A stretch of DNA of 64,000 nt, taken from assembly GCF_040802235.1 (NCBI RefSeq), contig NC_133156.1, positions 181,238,351 to 181,302,350 on the forward strand, written 5' to 3'. How positions within the stretch are numbered: position 1 is the first letter of the stretch; each line of letters begins with the position of its first letter. Shown here piece after piece: positions 46,754-57,753 of this stretch. This DNA comes from Manis javanica. Taxonomy: Eukaryota; Chordata; Mammalia; Pholidota; Manidae. The position numbers and the translations under genes were made by a program. A model generated the notes under the pieces. That model was given only the letters and a program-made list of their open reading frames with translations, did not search any database and was not told where the DNA came from.

Positions 46754-47379
46754 ACCCAGTGTGGTCCTCACCAGTAAACTGTTTGCAGGATTGATTTGTG
46801 AGACTTCAAACTAACAACCAGCTCTTGGTTTCTGGGTAGTACCTGCTGCTGTTTCTGCATCCAGCATCTGACTCATGAGTTCAGCAGGTCCCAGAGAAAG
46901 ACCCAGGCCCAGGGACTCAGACCCAGGTCCTCATCCTGCTCTCTCTACAGGCTCAGCCAGGCAACATCAGACAGGAAAGGACCCTGGAGAGACTTGTTTC
47001 TACCTCCTGCCCCTTCTCTTGCCTGATTAGTTTACAAAAATGAGGTAAGGCTAAGATGTGTGGTGACTTGTCCAGTAAGACCGGTGAGTTAGAGGCTGAG
47101 CCAGGGCCCCAAATGTATGACCTGACTATTGTTATTGCAGCCTGCAGATGGGATGAACCCAAATGAGATCAGGCCACGACTAGGAATTTTAATTTACAAT
47201 GGCGAGGTTCCTCTCACTTCACCCAAACACCTCTTGAGGCAGGAGCAATTCCAAATGTCACGAGAAGAGCCTCAAACACAGTTTTAGCTCTCATTCCTTC
47301 CTCTCTCCTCTGGGAAGGCTTCCCCAGTATTATGGGAGGCAATTTCCTACAACCCCACATGGGTTACCTTAGTTAGGTC

Positions 47380-47730
47380 ATCCTAACTGCTATAATGAAA
47401 AGATCAACAAATGTACTAGTTCCGTTTATTTCTCACCTATGTAACAGTTTAGGTTCCAGGTGGGCTGGGGTCTCTGCTCCACAGGATCATTCAAGGACTC
47501 ACGTTCCTTGTATAATGTTTCTCCGCCATCTCCTTGGGGCGTCCTCTCTGCAAGGCCCAGGTTGGGCTCTAGCCACATCCTTGCTCTGGCTCACAGGAAG
47601 GGGACAGAAAGCATGGAGGGGCCTCAGGTGCTGGCTGAGAGAGGCACAACTCAATTCCCCTCAGCTGCCCCTGGGGGACTCAGTCACATGGATTAGCCTA
47701 CTGCAAAGGAGCCTGGGAAATGTAGTACAA
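47380..47730. repeat. Old interspersed repeat (copy A)
   Basis: 'ttaggtcatcctaactgcta', 'gtttatttctcacctatgta', 'tcattcaaggactcacgttc', 'gactcagtcacatggattag', 'gcctgggaaatgtagtaca' follow a common mammalian repeat I cannot name. It shares blocks with 49,312-49,640. Confidence 0.4.
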
Positions 47731-48089
47731 TAATCAGCTCCCTGCACAGGGCTGTTCTATTCCTATAGAAGAAGGAGCATAGATTTTGTCGGACAATTAG
47801 CAGTCTGTGCCACAGAGGTCAGTAAAGAGCTTAGAAGTTGTATACCCTATTTCTGTTCTAGTGGTTATTCTTAAATTTTTTACAATTGTTTTTGAATAGG
47901 TAACATATGAACAGTCTACAGAATTCTAAAGATATTTAAAAAGTAGAGAACAAAAGCCAAATTTCCCTTTTCCTGTCCCCCGACTGCCCACTTCTTCCTA
48001 GAGTAACGGTTAGCTTCTTCTGTATGCTGCCAGAGATGTCTGCTATATTTATCCTTCTCCTTTAAATGCTAATGATATAATAATGACAA

Positions 48090-48440
48090 CTCTAGGGAAA
48101 TTCACTGGAGCATCATGATTGTAACAGTAAAGATGGGACAGTCACAAAAGGACAAACAGTGTATGATTTCACTTATAGGAAATATCTAGAGTGGTCAAGT
48201 TCACAGAGACAGAATGGTGATTGCCAGGAGCTGGAAGAAGGGAGATTGGGGAGTTAGTACTTATTAGGTATAGAGTTTCAGTTGGGGAAGATGAAAATGT
48301 TCTGGAGATGGATGGTGGTGATGGCTGTACAGTGGTGTGAATGTACGTAAAGCCACTGAACTGCCACTTAAAAAATGATTAAGCAGTAAGTTTTATGTTA
48401 TATATGTATATTTTACCACAGTAAAAAAAGGGTGGGAAAT
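48090..48440 (+). repeat. L1M LINE 3' end
   Basis: 'gaatggtgattgccaggagc', 'tagagtttcagttggggaag', 'gttctggagatggatggtgg', 'tgaatgtacgtaaagccact', 'tttaccacagtaaaaaaag' give the classic end of an old L1. Confidence 0.75.
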
Positions 48441-48609
48441 AGCCTGAAAGTCCATAAACAAGGTACAGTTTACAATACATGAATTCAGGGTTTCTGTTAG
48501 GAAGAGTAAGGCTGCTCTCTCTGTGTTAATATGGAAAGATCCCCAAAATATATTAGATGCCTCAAGGGGCAGAATGGTGTGCACTGGTATGCTAGCATTT
48601 AGGAGTGGG

Positions 48610-48840
48610 TACATGTGGTGGTTAAGAGTAGGGCCTCCAGAGCCAGACTGCTTGGGTTCAAATCCCAGTGCTACTGTGGGGTTTGGAGCAAGCCACTTAA
48701 CCTCTCAGTGCCTCAGTTTCTACATCTATAAAATGGGGGATACACTAGTCCCTGCTTCACAGGGTTTTTGAGGAGATTAAATGAATGAATGATGTGCAAA
48801 GCCTTTAGAAGGGTGTCTGGCACATGGTGCTTGTCACTAA
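48610..48840 (+). repeat. MIR SINE, near full length
   Basis: Sense MIR with tRNA-derived head 'gtggtggttaagagtagggc', box-B-like 'ggttcaaatcccagtgctac', core 'ttaacctctcagtgcctcag', 'ctataaaatgggggatacac' and tail 'gtgtctggcacatggtgct'. A second, weaker MIR-like piece follows to about 49,000. Confidence 0.85.
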
Positions 48841-49311
48841 AGTGACTGAGTGAATGGGATGAATGGAAATCTGAGTCAGAAGTCCAGCTGTAGTTCTGGC
48901 TGCACCTGAGAGCTTGGGCATGGCTCTGAGCTTTGGTTTTCACATCTGTCCTATAGAATCAGGTTTCTTAGTGTGAGAATCAAATAGTTAATGAGAGGGA
49001 ATGTGCTCAGCAAGATAGAATAGCATGGAGTTATCAGGCGAGGCTTTATCTTTGCCCCTTATTGTGGTGCTAGCCAGCCTGGGCCATGCGTGTAGCACTT
49101 GGGAACATGTCTGTAAGGAATGGGTTCCTGGCCATGCCTGCTGACACCGTGCTGACCTTCTGCCTTTGCTGATGAGCCAGCATCTGCCTGACTCTTCCAC
49201 TCCCTGGGAGTGGAAAAGGCAGTCCTTGAACCTGAGGGACACGGACATGGCCGTGGATTACAATGTGGTGCTGTTTAGCTGGACTTCAGGATATCTCAAT
49301 TAAACATCTGT

Positions 49312-49640
49312 ATTAGTCAGGGTAAGCCAAGTGCTATAGTAAACAGCCCCCAGATTCCAGGGATGCCCACAGCAAGGCCGGCCTCTCGCTCCTGTCAGAG
49401 TGCAGTGTGACTCAGGGACCTGGTGCATCCAGGGATGGGGCTCTCTTCACCTCATGGCCTTGCCTCTTCTAGGGCCTTCCTGGGCTTCCCTGGCCTCCAC
49501 GGGTCCTCCATGGGACGCTTGGGGGCCAGGCCTGGAAGTGTCAGACATCACGTCTACCCCCTGTCCCTTAGCCGGCTCCCAGTCACATGAGCCCACCTGC
49601 CCGTGGGGGAGGCTGGTACGTACTGGCCTAGCTGTGCATA
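49312..49640. repeat. Old interspersed repeat (copy B)
   Basis: 'tattagtcagggtaagccaa', 'gtgactcagggacctggtgc', 'ggcctggaagtgtcagacat', 'cccagtcacatgagcccacc'. Same block order as copy A at 47,380. Family unresolved. Confidence 0.4.
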
Positions 49641-49704
49641 CTCCAAGGCAAACGCCAGCTGTCGGGGGGCACCGAGCACCGAGGTCCCTGCCCTACCTTT
49701 ATAA

Positions 49705-49800
49705 CAAACCATTTCCTGAGGCACAGAGAGAAAGTAATTTGCCCAGCACCACACATTCTGTAAGGGATTTGGACACAGGCCTCCCTGGTTCTAACACCTG
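49705..49800 (-). repeat. MIR SINE fragment
   Basis: Antisense MIR: 'ttcctgaggcacagagagaa', 'agtaatttgcccagcaccac', 'ggatttggacacaggcctcc'. Confidence 0.6.
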
Positions 49801-50251
49801 TTCTGATTGGCCAGTTTTTCCTGCTCAGGCTGTTCAGCAGAATCATGGGGGATTTTTTCTTTTCTTTTTTTCTTTCTAAGAATTATAAGAAGAGATCTTG
49901 AGGTTTTTTAAATAAAATTTTAATTTTAGATGAGGCTTAGATTTGCTGCATACCTGGTGCTGTGGGAGATGCTGGGGGTAGGCCTCTAGGAGCTGGACTG
50001 TGAATCCACAGGGTCAGGGGACCTGGAAATGGAAGATTCTGATTTGGGATGTCAAGAGTCATGCCCAGGGCCTGGAGTCACACCTCTGACAGTGATGGGA
50101 CTTGGGGGTGCACTTCAGGAAAGCACCTTCTGAGAAAAGAAAGACCAGCCTGTTGTATTTTTACCTCTTGGCTGCTATGCTCTCTCCTACCTTCTGTGGC
50201 TAATAGTCATTCTGCATTCAGCTCCCTCTGTTCCCCGATTATTATTTTTTT

Positions 50252-50269
50252 AAAAATCTACTGCTTCTA
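50252..50269 (+). repeat. Target-site duplication, left copy
   Basis: AAAAATCTACTGCTTCTA, identical to 51,205-51,222. It marks the insertion boundary of the 50,270-51,204 retroposon. Confidence 0.85.
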
Positions 50270-51204
50270 GATATGTCAAAGAAATAACCAATCTTCCCAT
50301 GTTTTCTTCTGCCTGCTACTTCTATAGCTTTTCTTCTTCCTTCCTAATTACAACCCTTCAATAGAATTCGTGCCTCATAACGAAATTACCAAGTATCATA
50401 ATTCTTCCAAGTGGTAAAGATACCTCAAGACAAATGCTGGGCATAAAAGACACAGGGCATAAATCTCCAAAGAAGGAAAAAAGCTAACCTTTTCAAACAA
50501 TATTGCTTCTCTCTCACTTACCAACTTTACATTTCCCTGTATGGCCCCGGAAGATGACTGGTTAGCCAGAGACGGGTAAGATTCCTCAAGGGAGGAACAA
50601 CCTAAGACAGGCACAGTCGCAGGGGGGCCATCAGGTGAGAAATTGGGGATCAACAGAGGGGAGGCTTAGAACCTCACCCCCCCTGTTTTGAGAGAAATCT
50701 TCTGCATCCGTGGATGTTTTGTTGCCCTTGTCTAGCTTGGATTAATACTTAGTCTATAGGCACACACCTGATCATCTACATTTGCCCTCTTACAGCACTA
50801 AACTATGTTTTCTACCTTTATCTTGCATCTACCTACTACTTCAGCATTTTATTAAATAATAGTAATAATAAAAAGGGAAAAATGTGGGATTCACATATAA
50901 ATCAAGTATAAAAATCAAACAGATATTCATATTTGACCTGATTGTTTATAGTTCATAATGCATGATCAAAACCGAAAGTTTCTGTGATGACTGCCCTTGT
51001 ACTGTTCACCATGTAAGAACTTATTCACTATGTAGAGAATTTGTTCACCATGTAAGAACTTGTTCGTTATGCTTCAGAAGATTGGAGACTGTTGAGAACT
51101 AGGCTTGGGGTTGATTAATGATTGTGCATTGAGTCCCCTATACAGAATTTTATTGTTGTTAACAACCATTTGATCAATAAATATGAGAGATGCCCTCTCA
51201 AAAA
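50270..51204 (+). mobile_element. Retroposed copy of an LTR-terminated transcript (ERV2/betaretrovirus-like)
   Basis: A 935-bp insertion flanked by an exact 18-bp target-site duplication, AAAAATCTACTGCTTCTA, at 50,252-50,269 and 51,205-51,222. The target TTTT/AAAA is the site cut by L1 endonuclease, and the insert ends in a short poly(A), so L1 machinery mobilised an RNA. Inside, a purine-rich tract (about 50,868-50,882) stands directly before TGTGGGATTCAC (50,883). This is the arrangement of a polypurine tract and LTR start, and TGTGGG is usual for ERV-K-like LTRs. From 50,883 to 51,199 is U3/R-like sequence with AATAAA at 51,176-51,181, 19 nt before the A run. It holds repeated 'caccatgtaagaacttrtt' units. 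I see no intact viral protein frame. The 5' part (50,270-50,860) is of unknown origin. ERV class is inference. Confidence 0.7.
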
Positions 51205-51222
51205 AAAAATCTACTGCTTCTA
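51205..51222 (+). repeat. Target-site duplication, right copy
   Basis: Same 18 bases as 50,252-50,269. Its first five A overlap the poly(A) run (51,200-51,209), so the tail length is ambiguous by five bases. Confidence 0.85.
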
Positions 51223-51884
51223 ATCTAACTGGGTCTGGAATAGCAGACAATCAAATATATTTGGAATCTATCTAAAATAATAATTAGTCTGCAAATTAAG
51301 GCTTGAGGGACTCTGCTATGAGTAAAATGCATATGCTATTATATATCAATTTTAAGTTCCTATTTTTGTTACCTTCTGAAGCTTAATTTATATTCCAGAT
51401 AACAACTTTGTCATATAAATGAAGCATAACTGAACTATTCTGTTAGAAAACTTTAAACCTCCACTGCTGGTCTCATCCTCCCTCTTCCTCACACCTTTCT
51501 TTCTCCATTAAAAATGCACTGGCCTCTGCCCACAGTGTAAATTTTTATTTACCATGTGTTTTTGATTCTAAAAGTCCTATTTTATCACATTTTGACATCT
51601 CTTAAATAGGATGAATCTTTTCATTGATGGGGGTCTTGGCATATACCATAGTTTTCTTTCTTACTGGTACAGAATAGTGTGTCTTAGGATTAAGGATGTC
51701 TTAGATTCAGTGAAATACAGTATTTATATCATTTGAAGGAATTGACAAATTGTTCTGTGTCTCCAGCCTGTCCCCCTTGCTGTGCTGGAAAGAGACAGTT
51801 TCACCACTCATTCTAAGCAACTTTCTTCTCTACAACCTTCTTAAATGACAGAAACAACAAGAATAAAATGCCATTGACAATAGT

Positions 51885-52075
51885 AAGCAGTTATAAAGTG
51901 CTTGCTGTGTGCCCAGCCCTGCTCCAGGCACTTTTCATACATTCAGCACTGTTACAGACACAACTATTATCCCCATTTTACAGAAGAGGAAACTGAGGTC
52001 CAAAGGGAGAAGTGGCGAAGCCAGAAAGCCAGGCGGTGTGTCTAGCTCTGAAACAATCATGCAGCACTGCCTCTA
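51885..52075 (-). repeat. MIR SINE
   Basis: Antisense MIR: 'ttgctgtgtgcccagccctg', 'tatccccattttacagaaga', 'ggaaactgaggtccaaaggg'. Followed at about 52,130-52,240 by a weak MER5-like remnant. Confidence 0.7.
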
Positions 52076-52443
52076 GCGATTCTGGGAGACAATTGAAATA
52101 TCTTCATTTAAATCATGGCTTCTTCTGTGAATCCTTAGAATCAACTGTGGGGTGGGGGTGGGGTGGCTTTAGAAAAAGCTGGAAGAATGCTTAAAGTAAT
52201 TTTACAGTGCAGCCAGAGCTGAGAACCCTTGGTTTAAATGGTCTGTGTGAGATTCCCAAGCTCCACTGTCCTGGGGTCCCTGATGCCACACCCCCAGGTA
52301 GCTGCCAGACCTGAGATGGCCAGGACAGTTACACCCTTTGGGGCTGGAAGTCTTGGATAAATCATGTGGCTTTGAGACCTTAACTTGATATGTGCTTATA
52401 ATTTTTGTTCTTTTTTTTCTCTCTCTCTCTCCCTTCCTTCCAG

Positions 52444-52470
52444 CTCTGGAGTGCACAGAAAATCAAGCAG
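52444..52470 (+). CDS. SFXN5: SFXN5 exon 4 (27-nt microexon)
   Basis: Nine codons, LWSAQKIKQ, between a long C/T tract ending CTTCCAG and donor GTAATT. Phase 0 on both sides, joining NEQ (exon 3) to AILHP (exon 5), as in mammalian SFXN5. Very short exons often need a strong polypyrimidine tract, and here about 35 of the preceding 40 bases are pyrimidines, including a (CT) run. Skipping would delete nine residues without a frameshift. Confidence 0.95.
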
Positions 52471-53003
52471 GTAATTCAGTTTTGGATTCTTTTCCTTTCC
52501 TGCATGATCTCTTGGACCCTGCCCTGCTCTGTCCCAGGATCCAGGGCTGTCCTGTGCTCAGTCTCTCCCCTCCCGTTTGCTCCCAGCCTACTCATCTCGT
52601 CCTTCCTCCCCAGAACTCGGGGCCTGAGTTTCTGAAGACTAGAGCTCAGGCCAGCTTGCCTTTCCCAGGGCCCCTAGACACCTTCCCTATGGGCTCCTGT
52701 CACAAAATCCTTATTACGGGCCGACTGTCTGCCGGCATGGGGCACAGAGGGCCTGCAGGGCAGACACGGTCCGCTCTCCCCTCTGTTCATCCTTGAGCAT
52801 TAGTTAGGAGGCGCGCTGTTTGTGGCCCATTGTTTGTTTTTTTCTTGCCCTGAAAGGTGAGAAAAGACTGACCAGCCAAAAGGCAAGATAACAGCCACTG
52901 GTGGTCTGAGTCTTCCTGGAGACCTGTCCTTTCCCTCTGCCTTCCCTGCCCTTGTCCCATCACCCGTGTGCCCATCCTGTGCTCTGTTCTTGGCTCTTGC
53001 CAG
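52471..53003 (+). other. SFXN5: SFXN5 intron 4
   Basis: 533 bp, donor GTAATT, acceptor TTGCCAG. I see no repeat or further exon in it. The open frames crossing it are chance extensions. Confidence 0.85.
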
Positions 53004-53058
53004 GCTATTTTACACCCGGACACCAATGAGAAGATCTTCATGCCCTTTAGAATGTCAG
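53004..53058 (+). CDS. SFXN5: SFXN5 exon 5
   Basis: 55 nt, acceptor CTTGCCAG, donor GTAAGC. Encodes AILHPDTNEKIFMPFRMS and the first base of the Gly codon completed by exon 6. HPDT-x-E-K is the sideroflexin signature and FMPFRMSGYIPFG is nearly fixed in SFXN5. Human has Asp where this sequence has Asn (HPDTNEK), a conservative change at a position that varies between sideroflexins. Confidence 0.96.
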
Positions 53059-54730
53059 GTAAGCCCCTGGGACCCTTCGGGTTCTGCCCAGCCTCGAGCA
53101 CTTTCTGTGGGTGGGGCTCCCAGAGCGTAGGGGTGTGCTGGCCTGAGGAGGCGAGGGGCTTGTTGCACACACAGCCACACCTGCGCATGCGCAATCACCT
53201 AGGCTTAGCCATTCAAGTCTGGCCAGGCCTCAGAATCACCGACGAGCCATCCGCCTTTTCTGCCTGAGCAGTTGTGGTGGAGTGGAGGTCTCTGCAGGTG
53301 AATCTGGTGCCCCTGCCCGCAGTGGCAGTTAATCCCAAGGTAACTCCCTGGTCTTTGATCAGGCTATTAACCTGCCCTAAAGAGAGAATGCACTGCATTT
53401 GCTCTGCCTTACACACTGGGAAGGAGAATCCCCCTTCTGTGGAGACCAGTGGGTGGGCGTAGGGTGGCAGAATGGATATAAGATTTCTGCCCCCGGGAAG
53501 CCCCGCCCTGTGGTCATGGAGGCACAGCTCTGTAGGAGCTTCATATCCTAGAAAGCACTTGGCACACTGCCTGGGGTAGGTGGTTACCCTGCCTACAGTT
53601 CCACAAGGCTGCAGGCCCTGCCCGGAGTCACACACAGAGGTCAGACTCACAAGGGTGTTGATGCCTCCTCTGTGCCATTTCTCAGTGCACCGCCCCTGAG
53701 TTACAGGGTACATGGAGGGCTGCTGCCTGCCTCCTCCACAGGTCCTCAGACATCCAGACAAAGTGTCTCTACCAGTGGGTCTCCATCATTTGAGTGGGCC
53801 AGTCAGGGTCCCCACCCCCAGAGAGCCTGATATCATGGCAGAGAGAGAATAAACAACCATGCGGCATGGTTGTGCTGAGCGGGGCAGGTAGTGAGCCCTG
53901 TGACCCCCGGCTTTGCCGTGAGCAGCTCCAAGGCATCGAATGCTCCAAGCATCTTACAGCTGTGGCCGTAGGTGCTCCCCAGCCCTGCACAGGCCATATC
54001 AGGCCCTCACCTCAAGCCTGGCTTTTCTTGTAATTCTCCAGTCAAACTTTAGACCTCTTCCCAGAGGGATGCAGATAGGAGAGTGATGCATTATGTGCAC
54101 ACTCTAATGCACACACTCAATGTGAACCACCTCTCTAGGAGTAACTCAGATGAGCATGGTTCTCTGTTGTCTGGCCACCAGCTGACCGGCTGCCATAAGT
54201 CAGAGGTTGGGGACAGGAGGTTGCCCATTGACAGTAGTGGGAGCAGTGGAGGGAGCCTTGCCATGGTCCATGACCGTGAGCAGTGAGCCCACGCTGCCCA
54301 GGGCCTGGCTGCACTTCACACCAGCTCTCTCTTGCTCTACAGAGGACATCTAGACAGGAAACAAGAGATTTAAAGAGCTCTGGCACTTAGAGGTACACAT
54401 CTGGGGTGGGTAAAGATTTCCCTTCCCAGAAACGGTCATGATGCTGAGGAAGTGAGGGTATGTGTTAGAAAAACGAGCTGTGAGAACTGTCTGGCTAAAG
54501 GGGAACAGAGAGACAGAGGCTGGGGGACACAGAGGAGCCCTCTGTCCTGGGGAGAGCTGAGCGGAAGATGTCTGGGGGCTGGAGGTGCCTCCTGCTAACT
54601 GATCTGAGCCCCCTCATCAGGGCCATTAACAAAACAAGCATAGAAGTCTCTTCCGGTATCTCATTTGAGGGGTGCGTGGGATGCAGTTGGGTGGGATTAT
54701 GAGTTGACCCTTTTCTCTCCTCTCTCGCAG
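53059..54730 (+). other. SFXN5: SFXN5 intron 5
   Basis: 1.67 kb with a perfect NRF1-type palindrome at 53,181-53,192. No clear repeats or exons were recognised, and the short open frames on both strands have no family match. Confidence 0.75.
53181..53192. promoter_or_regulatory. NRF1-type palindrome
   Basis: TGCGCATGCGCA is a perfect 12-bp palindrome equal to the NRF1 consensus. It sits in CpG-poor intron 123 bp after SFXN5 exon 5. Binding is not shown by sequence alone. Confidence 0.55.
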
Positions 54731-54756
54731 GTTACATTCCTTTTGGGACACCAATT
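54731..54756 (+). CDS. SFXN5: SFXN5 exon 6 (26-nt microexon)
   Basis: Acceptor CTCTCGCAG, donor GTAAGT. Two bases complete Gly, then YIPFGTPI, ending in phase 0 before the expected VVGLLLP of the next exon, which is not in the window. Exons 5 and 6 together are 81 nt (27 codons). Skipping exon 6 alone would shift the frame, unlike exons 2-4. Confidence 0.95.
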
Positions 54757-54769
54757 GTAAGTAGTACCC

Positions 54770-55790
54770 TATAATTTTAAATGTATAACTTTATGTCATT
54801 TCTAAAATTCTAGAAAAAATTTAATTGTATAATTTTTCTAAAAAAATTTTAATGTATAAAACTTTACATCATTGTTCGTAAATATTTGACTGAGATGTTG
54901 ATTTAGGATAAATTCTTGGAGGGGAATTATTGGATAAAATGTCATATCAAATAGCATAATTTTTTTAAAATTCCCTTGATGTGTATTGCCAGACTTCTTT
55001 TTATAAGGCGTGCCAATGGTGTCCACCCAGCACACAGCTTCTAACTGCTTTCATCCCTATGTATTATCCATCCAGAGTATTATCGCTAGGACTTGCTAAT
55101 TAAAGTTTTCCCAAAAGCTTGGGAAATCAGGAAGTAAGAGTGCCTTCTCAAAACTAAAGCTTAAATTAAACTCAGAAAGGATTCAGTATTCTTTTTGTTC
55201 ACTTTTGGAATCAGGGTTAAGTTTACTCTTAATGTTTTTTATATTAGAGTAAAAGAGATGTACAGAAAGTTGCATTCATCATAAATGTACAGCTTGATGA
55301 GTTTTCACAAGGTGTGCATATCCAAATAAATGCCACTTAGAAAAAGATTTAAGCATATCAGCATCTCAGACACCTCTTATGCACACTTCTCGGTCACCAC
55401 CCCCGAGGGAATCTTCCCTGACTTTTCTGACTTCTTTTGATATATCCTGGGTTTGCTTATTATTGAACTTTAATATAAATGGAATCATCAGGATGAATTT
55501 TTTTTTTGTTCTGGCTTCTTTGGCTCAAAATTATTTGTTTTAGAGATTCATCCTTGTTCTCATATGTAGTCTTTCTTTCTTTGTTCTTTTCTCGTTGCTG
55601 CATCTTATTCCATTGTTATAACTGTATCATGATCTCTTCATCCCTCCCTCCTATTGTTTGGTGGTGACCATTTGGTTTTTCTCCAGTTTGGAGTTCACAA
55701 CATAGTGCTGCTTTGAACATGACTGTACAAGTCTTTTAGAGCATGTATACCTCATTTCTCTTGGCTTATACCTAGAAGGCTAGAGAGAAC
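54770..55790 (+). repeat. L1M-type LINE 3' UTR sequences
   Basis: 'gataaattcttggaggggaa' and 'gatgtgtattgccagacttc' (54.8-55.1 kb), then from about 55,215 'gatgagttttcacaaggtgt', 'tatataatggaatc'-type block, 'ttggctcaaaattatttgtt', 'gctgcatcttattccattgt'. Old L1 3' ends, possibly two copies. Confidence 0.5.
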
Positions 55791-57340
55791 AACTGATGCA
55801 GTGATACTAGCTTTAGAAGGGAACTTTGTTAATTTAATAGAGGGTCTATCAAAAAAAATCCCAACTTTATAGCAAGCACTATTCTTTTTTATTATTATTA
55901 AGATATCATTGATATACACTCTTATGAAGGTTTCACATGAGCAACATTGTGGTTACTAGATTCCCCCATTATCAAGTCCCCACCACATACCCCATTATAG
56001 TCACTGTCCATCAGCATAATAAGATGCTATAAAGTCACTGCTTGTCTTCTCTGTGCTATACTTCCTTCCCTGGGGGGCATGGGGAATATAATATATTATG
56101 GCAAGTACCATTCTTAAAGATGAAACAGATGAAGATAAACTCTGAATGTCTGGGACAGGGTAAGAATGCCTGATAATATTTCTAGGCAACATTTTCCTAG
56201 GGTACTAGAAAGTACAGTAAGACATGAAAAATAAATAACTAGTATTAGAATGGGAAAGGAAGAAACAAGATCATTCATGAGAATAGACAAACTATTAGAA
56301 CTACTGTTTTAAAAAGATTTCTGGATGTAAGACAAATATATAAGGAAAATTGTGTGTCTATGAGCCTATAACAGACATCTAGAATTTTTTTTTTTAAAGA
56401 GAGCATTTACAATAGCACTTCAGACTGTAAGGTACCTAAAAATAAATTCAAGAAAGGATATGCAAGGCCTTTATGGAAATACTTACAAAAAGTTATTGAA
56501 GGACATTGGAGATTTAAATAAATAAACATACATTATCTTGGATAGGAATACTCATGATCATCAAGATATCAATTTTCTTAAAATTAAAATCTGTATTCAG
56601 TATAATTCTAATCAAAATCCTATTTTGCTGGAACTTGATAAGTTGGTACTAAAAATTATATGAGCAAGCTATGGGCCAAGACAGCTTTCAAGAAAAAGAT
56701 ATGGGAGAGAACTCATCCGATCAAATAGTATAAGACAGTTTGGTTTTGGTATAGGGATAAGCAAATAGACCCCATGGAACAGAGTAGAAACCCTGGAAAC
56801 ATGCCCATGTCCATATGGAAACTTGATCTTTGAGAAAGGCAGCATTACAAATCAGTGGGAAAAAAAGGATGGATCGTTTAATAAATGGAGCTAAGATAGT
56901 CGGCTACTTACATGGAAAGAAAGTTAGATCTCACTTCATACACAAAACACATTTAAGTATGAAAAGAATATATTTTCAGCATTGTTTATAAAAGCAAAAA
57001 ATTGGACTGAAACGTCCATTAACAAGAAGATGGATAAGGAAGTCATGGTTTAGTCATACAATGAAATACTTAACACAGAAAAGAAAATAATGAACAAGGG
57101 CTACATTTTTCAATATGGATAAATCTCAAAAACAATGTTGAATGAAAAAAAAAGGAGGAGAGTAATAATGCTGTTTGACATCATTTATATAATGTTTGAA
57201 AATATGCAAAGCAATATCATATAGTTTGTGGGTGCATTTTTCATGTATCTATAAAAACATTTATGGAAACTATTAGCAACATATTCATGGTACTATTTGC
57301 TTCTGGAGAGAGAGAAGGCAATGGAGTCTAGAAGGAGAAC
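55790..57340 (+). mobile_element. Old L1 ORF2 3' part, sense, broken
   Basis: Decayed L1 ORF2 end: 'tagagggtctatcaaaaaaa', then after a nested insertion 'ggtacctaaaaataaattca', 'gttattgaaggacattggag', 'accccatggaacagagtaga', 'aaacttgatctttgagaaag', 'caagaagatggataaggaag'. Many stops and frameshifts. Interrupted by the element at 55,887-56,100. Confidence 0.65.
55887..56100 (-). mobile_element. 5'-truncated L1 3' end with target-site duplication
   Basis: 214 bp that begins with a T-rich stretch (its poly(A) read from the other strand). Core 'atatcattgatatacactct', 'aaggtttcacatgagcaaca', 'gtcactgtccatcagcataa'. Flanked by 15-bp duplications GCAAGCACTATTCTT (55,872-55,886) and GCAAGTACCATTCTT (56,101-56,115), matching at 13 of 15. 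The two mismatches show moderate age. Inserted into the older L1. This L1 3' UTR type is not one I associate with primates or rodents. Confidence 0.65.
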
Positions 57341-57753
57341 AGGAGGTGCTTCATTTGTATTTGTCATGTTTCATTTTTTTGAAAGACAGAATTTTCAGAA
57401 AAAATTCCACAAAATGATAGATTTGACAATAATGGATGCTCATTATATTTTTCTCTAGGCTTTCTGTATGCTTGAAATATTTCATTTTATACATATATTT
57501 TAAATATATATTAACATGTAGAAAATTATTTACATCTCTATCCTTACATAGTTTCCTCCAAACCATTACATTGTTCTGAAATAGGAGAAAGGGTTAGAAA
57601 TTTCCCTCCATTATTGTGTGTGTTGAATTTTCTTGCATTTCTTGTAGCGTAGATGTATGTATTTCAGTGTAGTGTGTTCATGACAGTTTTATCTTCCTGA
57701 TGTTACAATCTCTCTCTCTCTTATGCAAACACAAATGCATACATGTGTGCATG

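Larger units (their letters stand above)
37845..52443 (+). other. SFXN5: SFXN5 intron 3
   Basis: Longest complete intron here. Contains L1M pieces (38.5, 39.2-39.8, 48.1-48.4 kb), an LTR-like block (40.2-41.1 kb), antisense and sense L2 (43.4-44.1, 45.0-45.6 kb), several MIRs, and the retroposed LTR transcript (50.27-51.20 kb). A repeat-poor A/T-rich block with an RFX X-box lies at 45.88-46.09 kb. 41,100-42,700 holds no assigned element except a weak antisense L2 near 41,340-41,620. 51,220-51,880 is A/T-rich without features I recognise. Confidence 0.8.
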
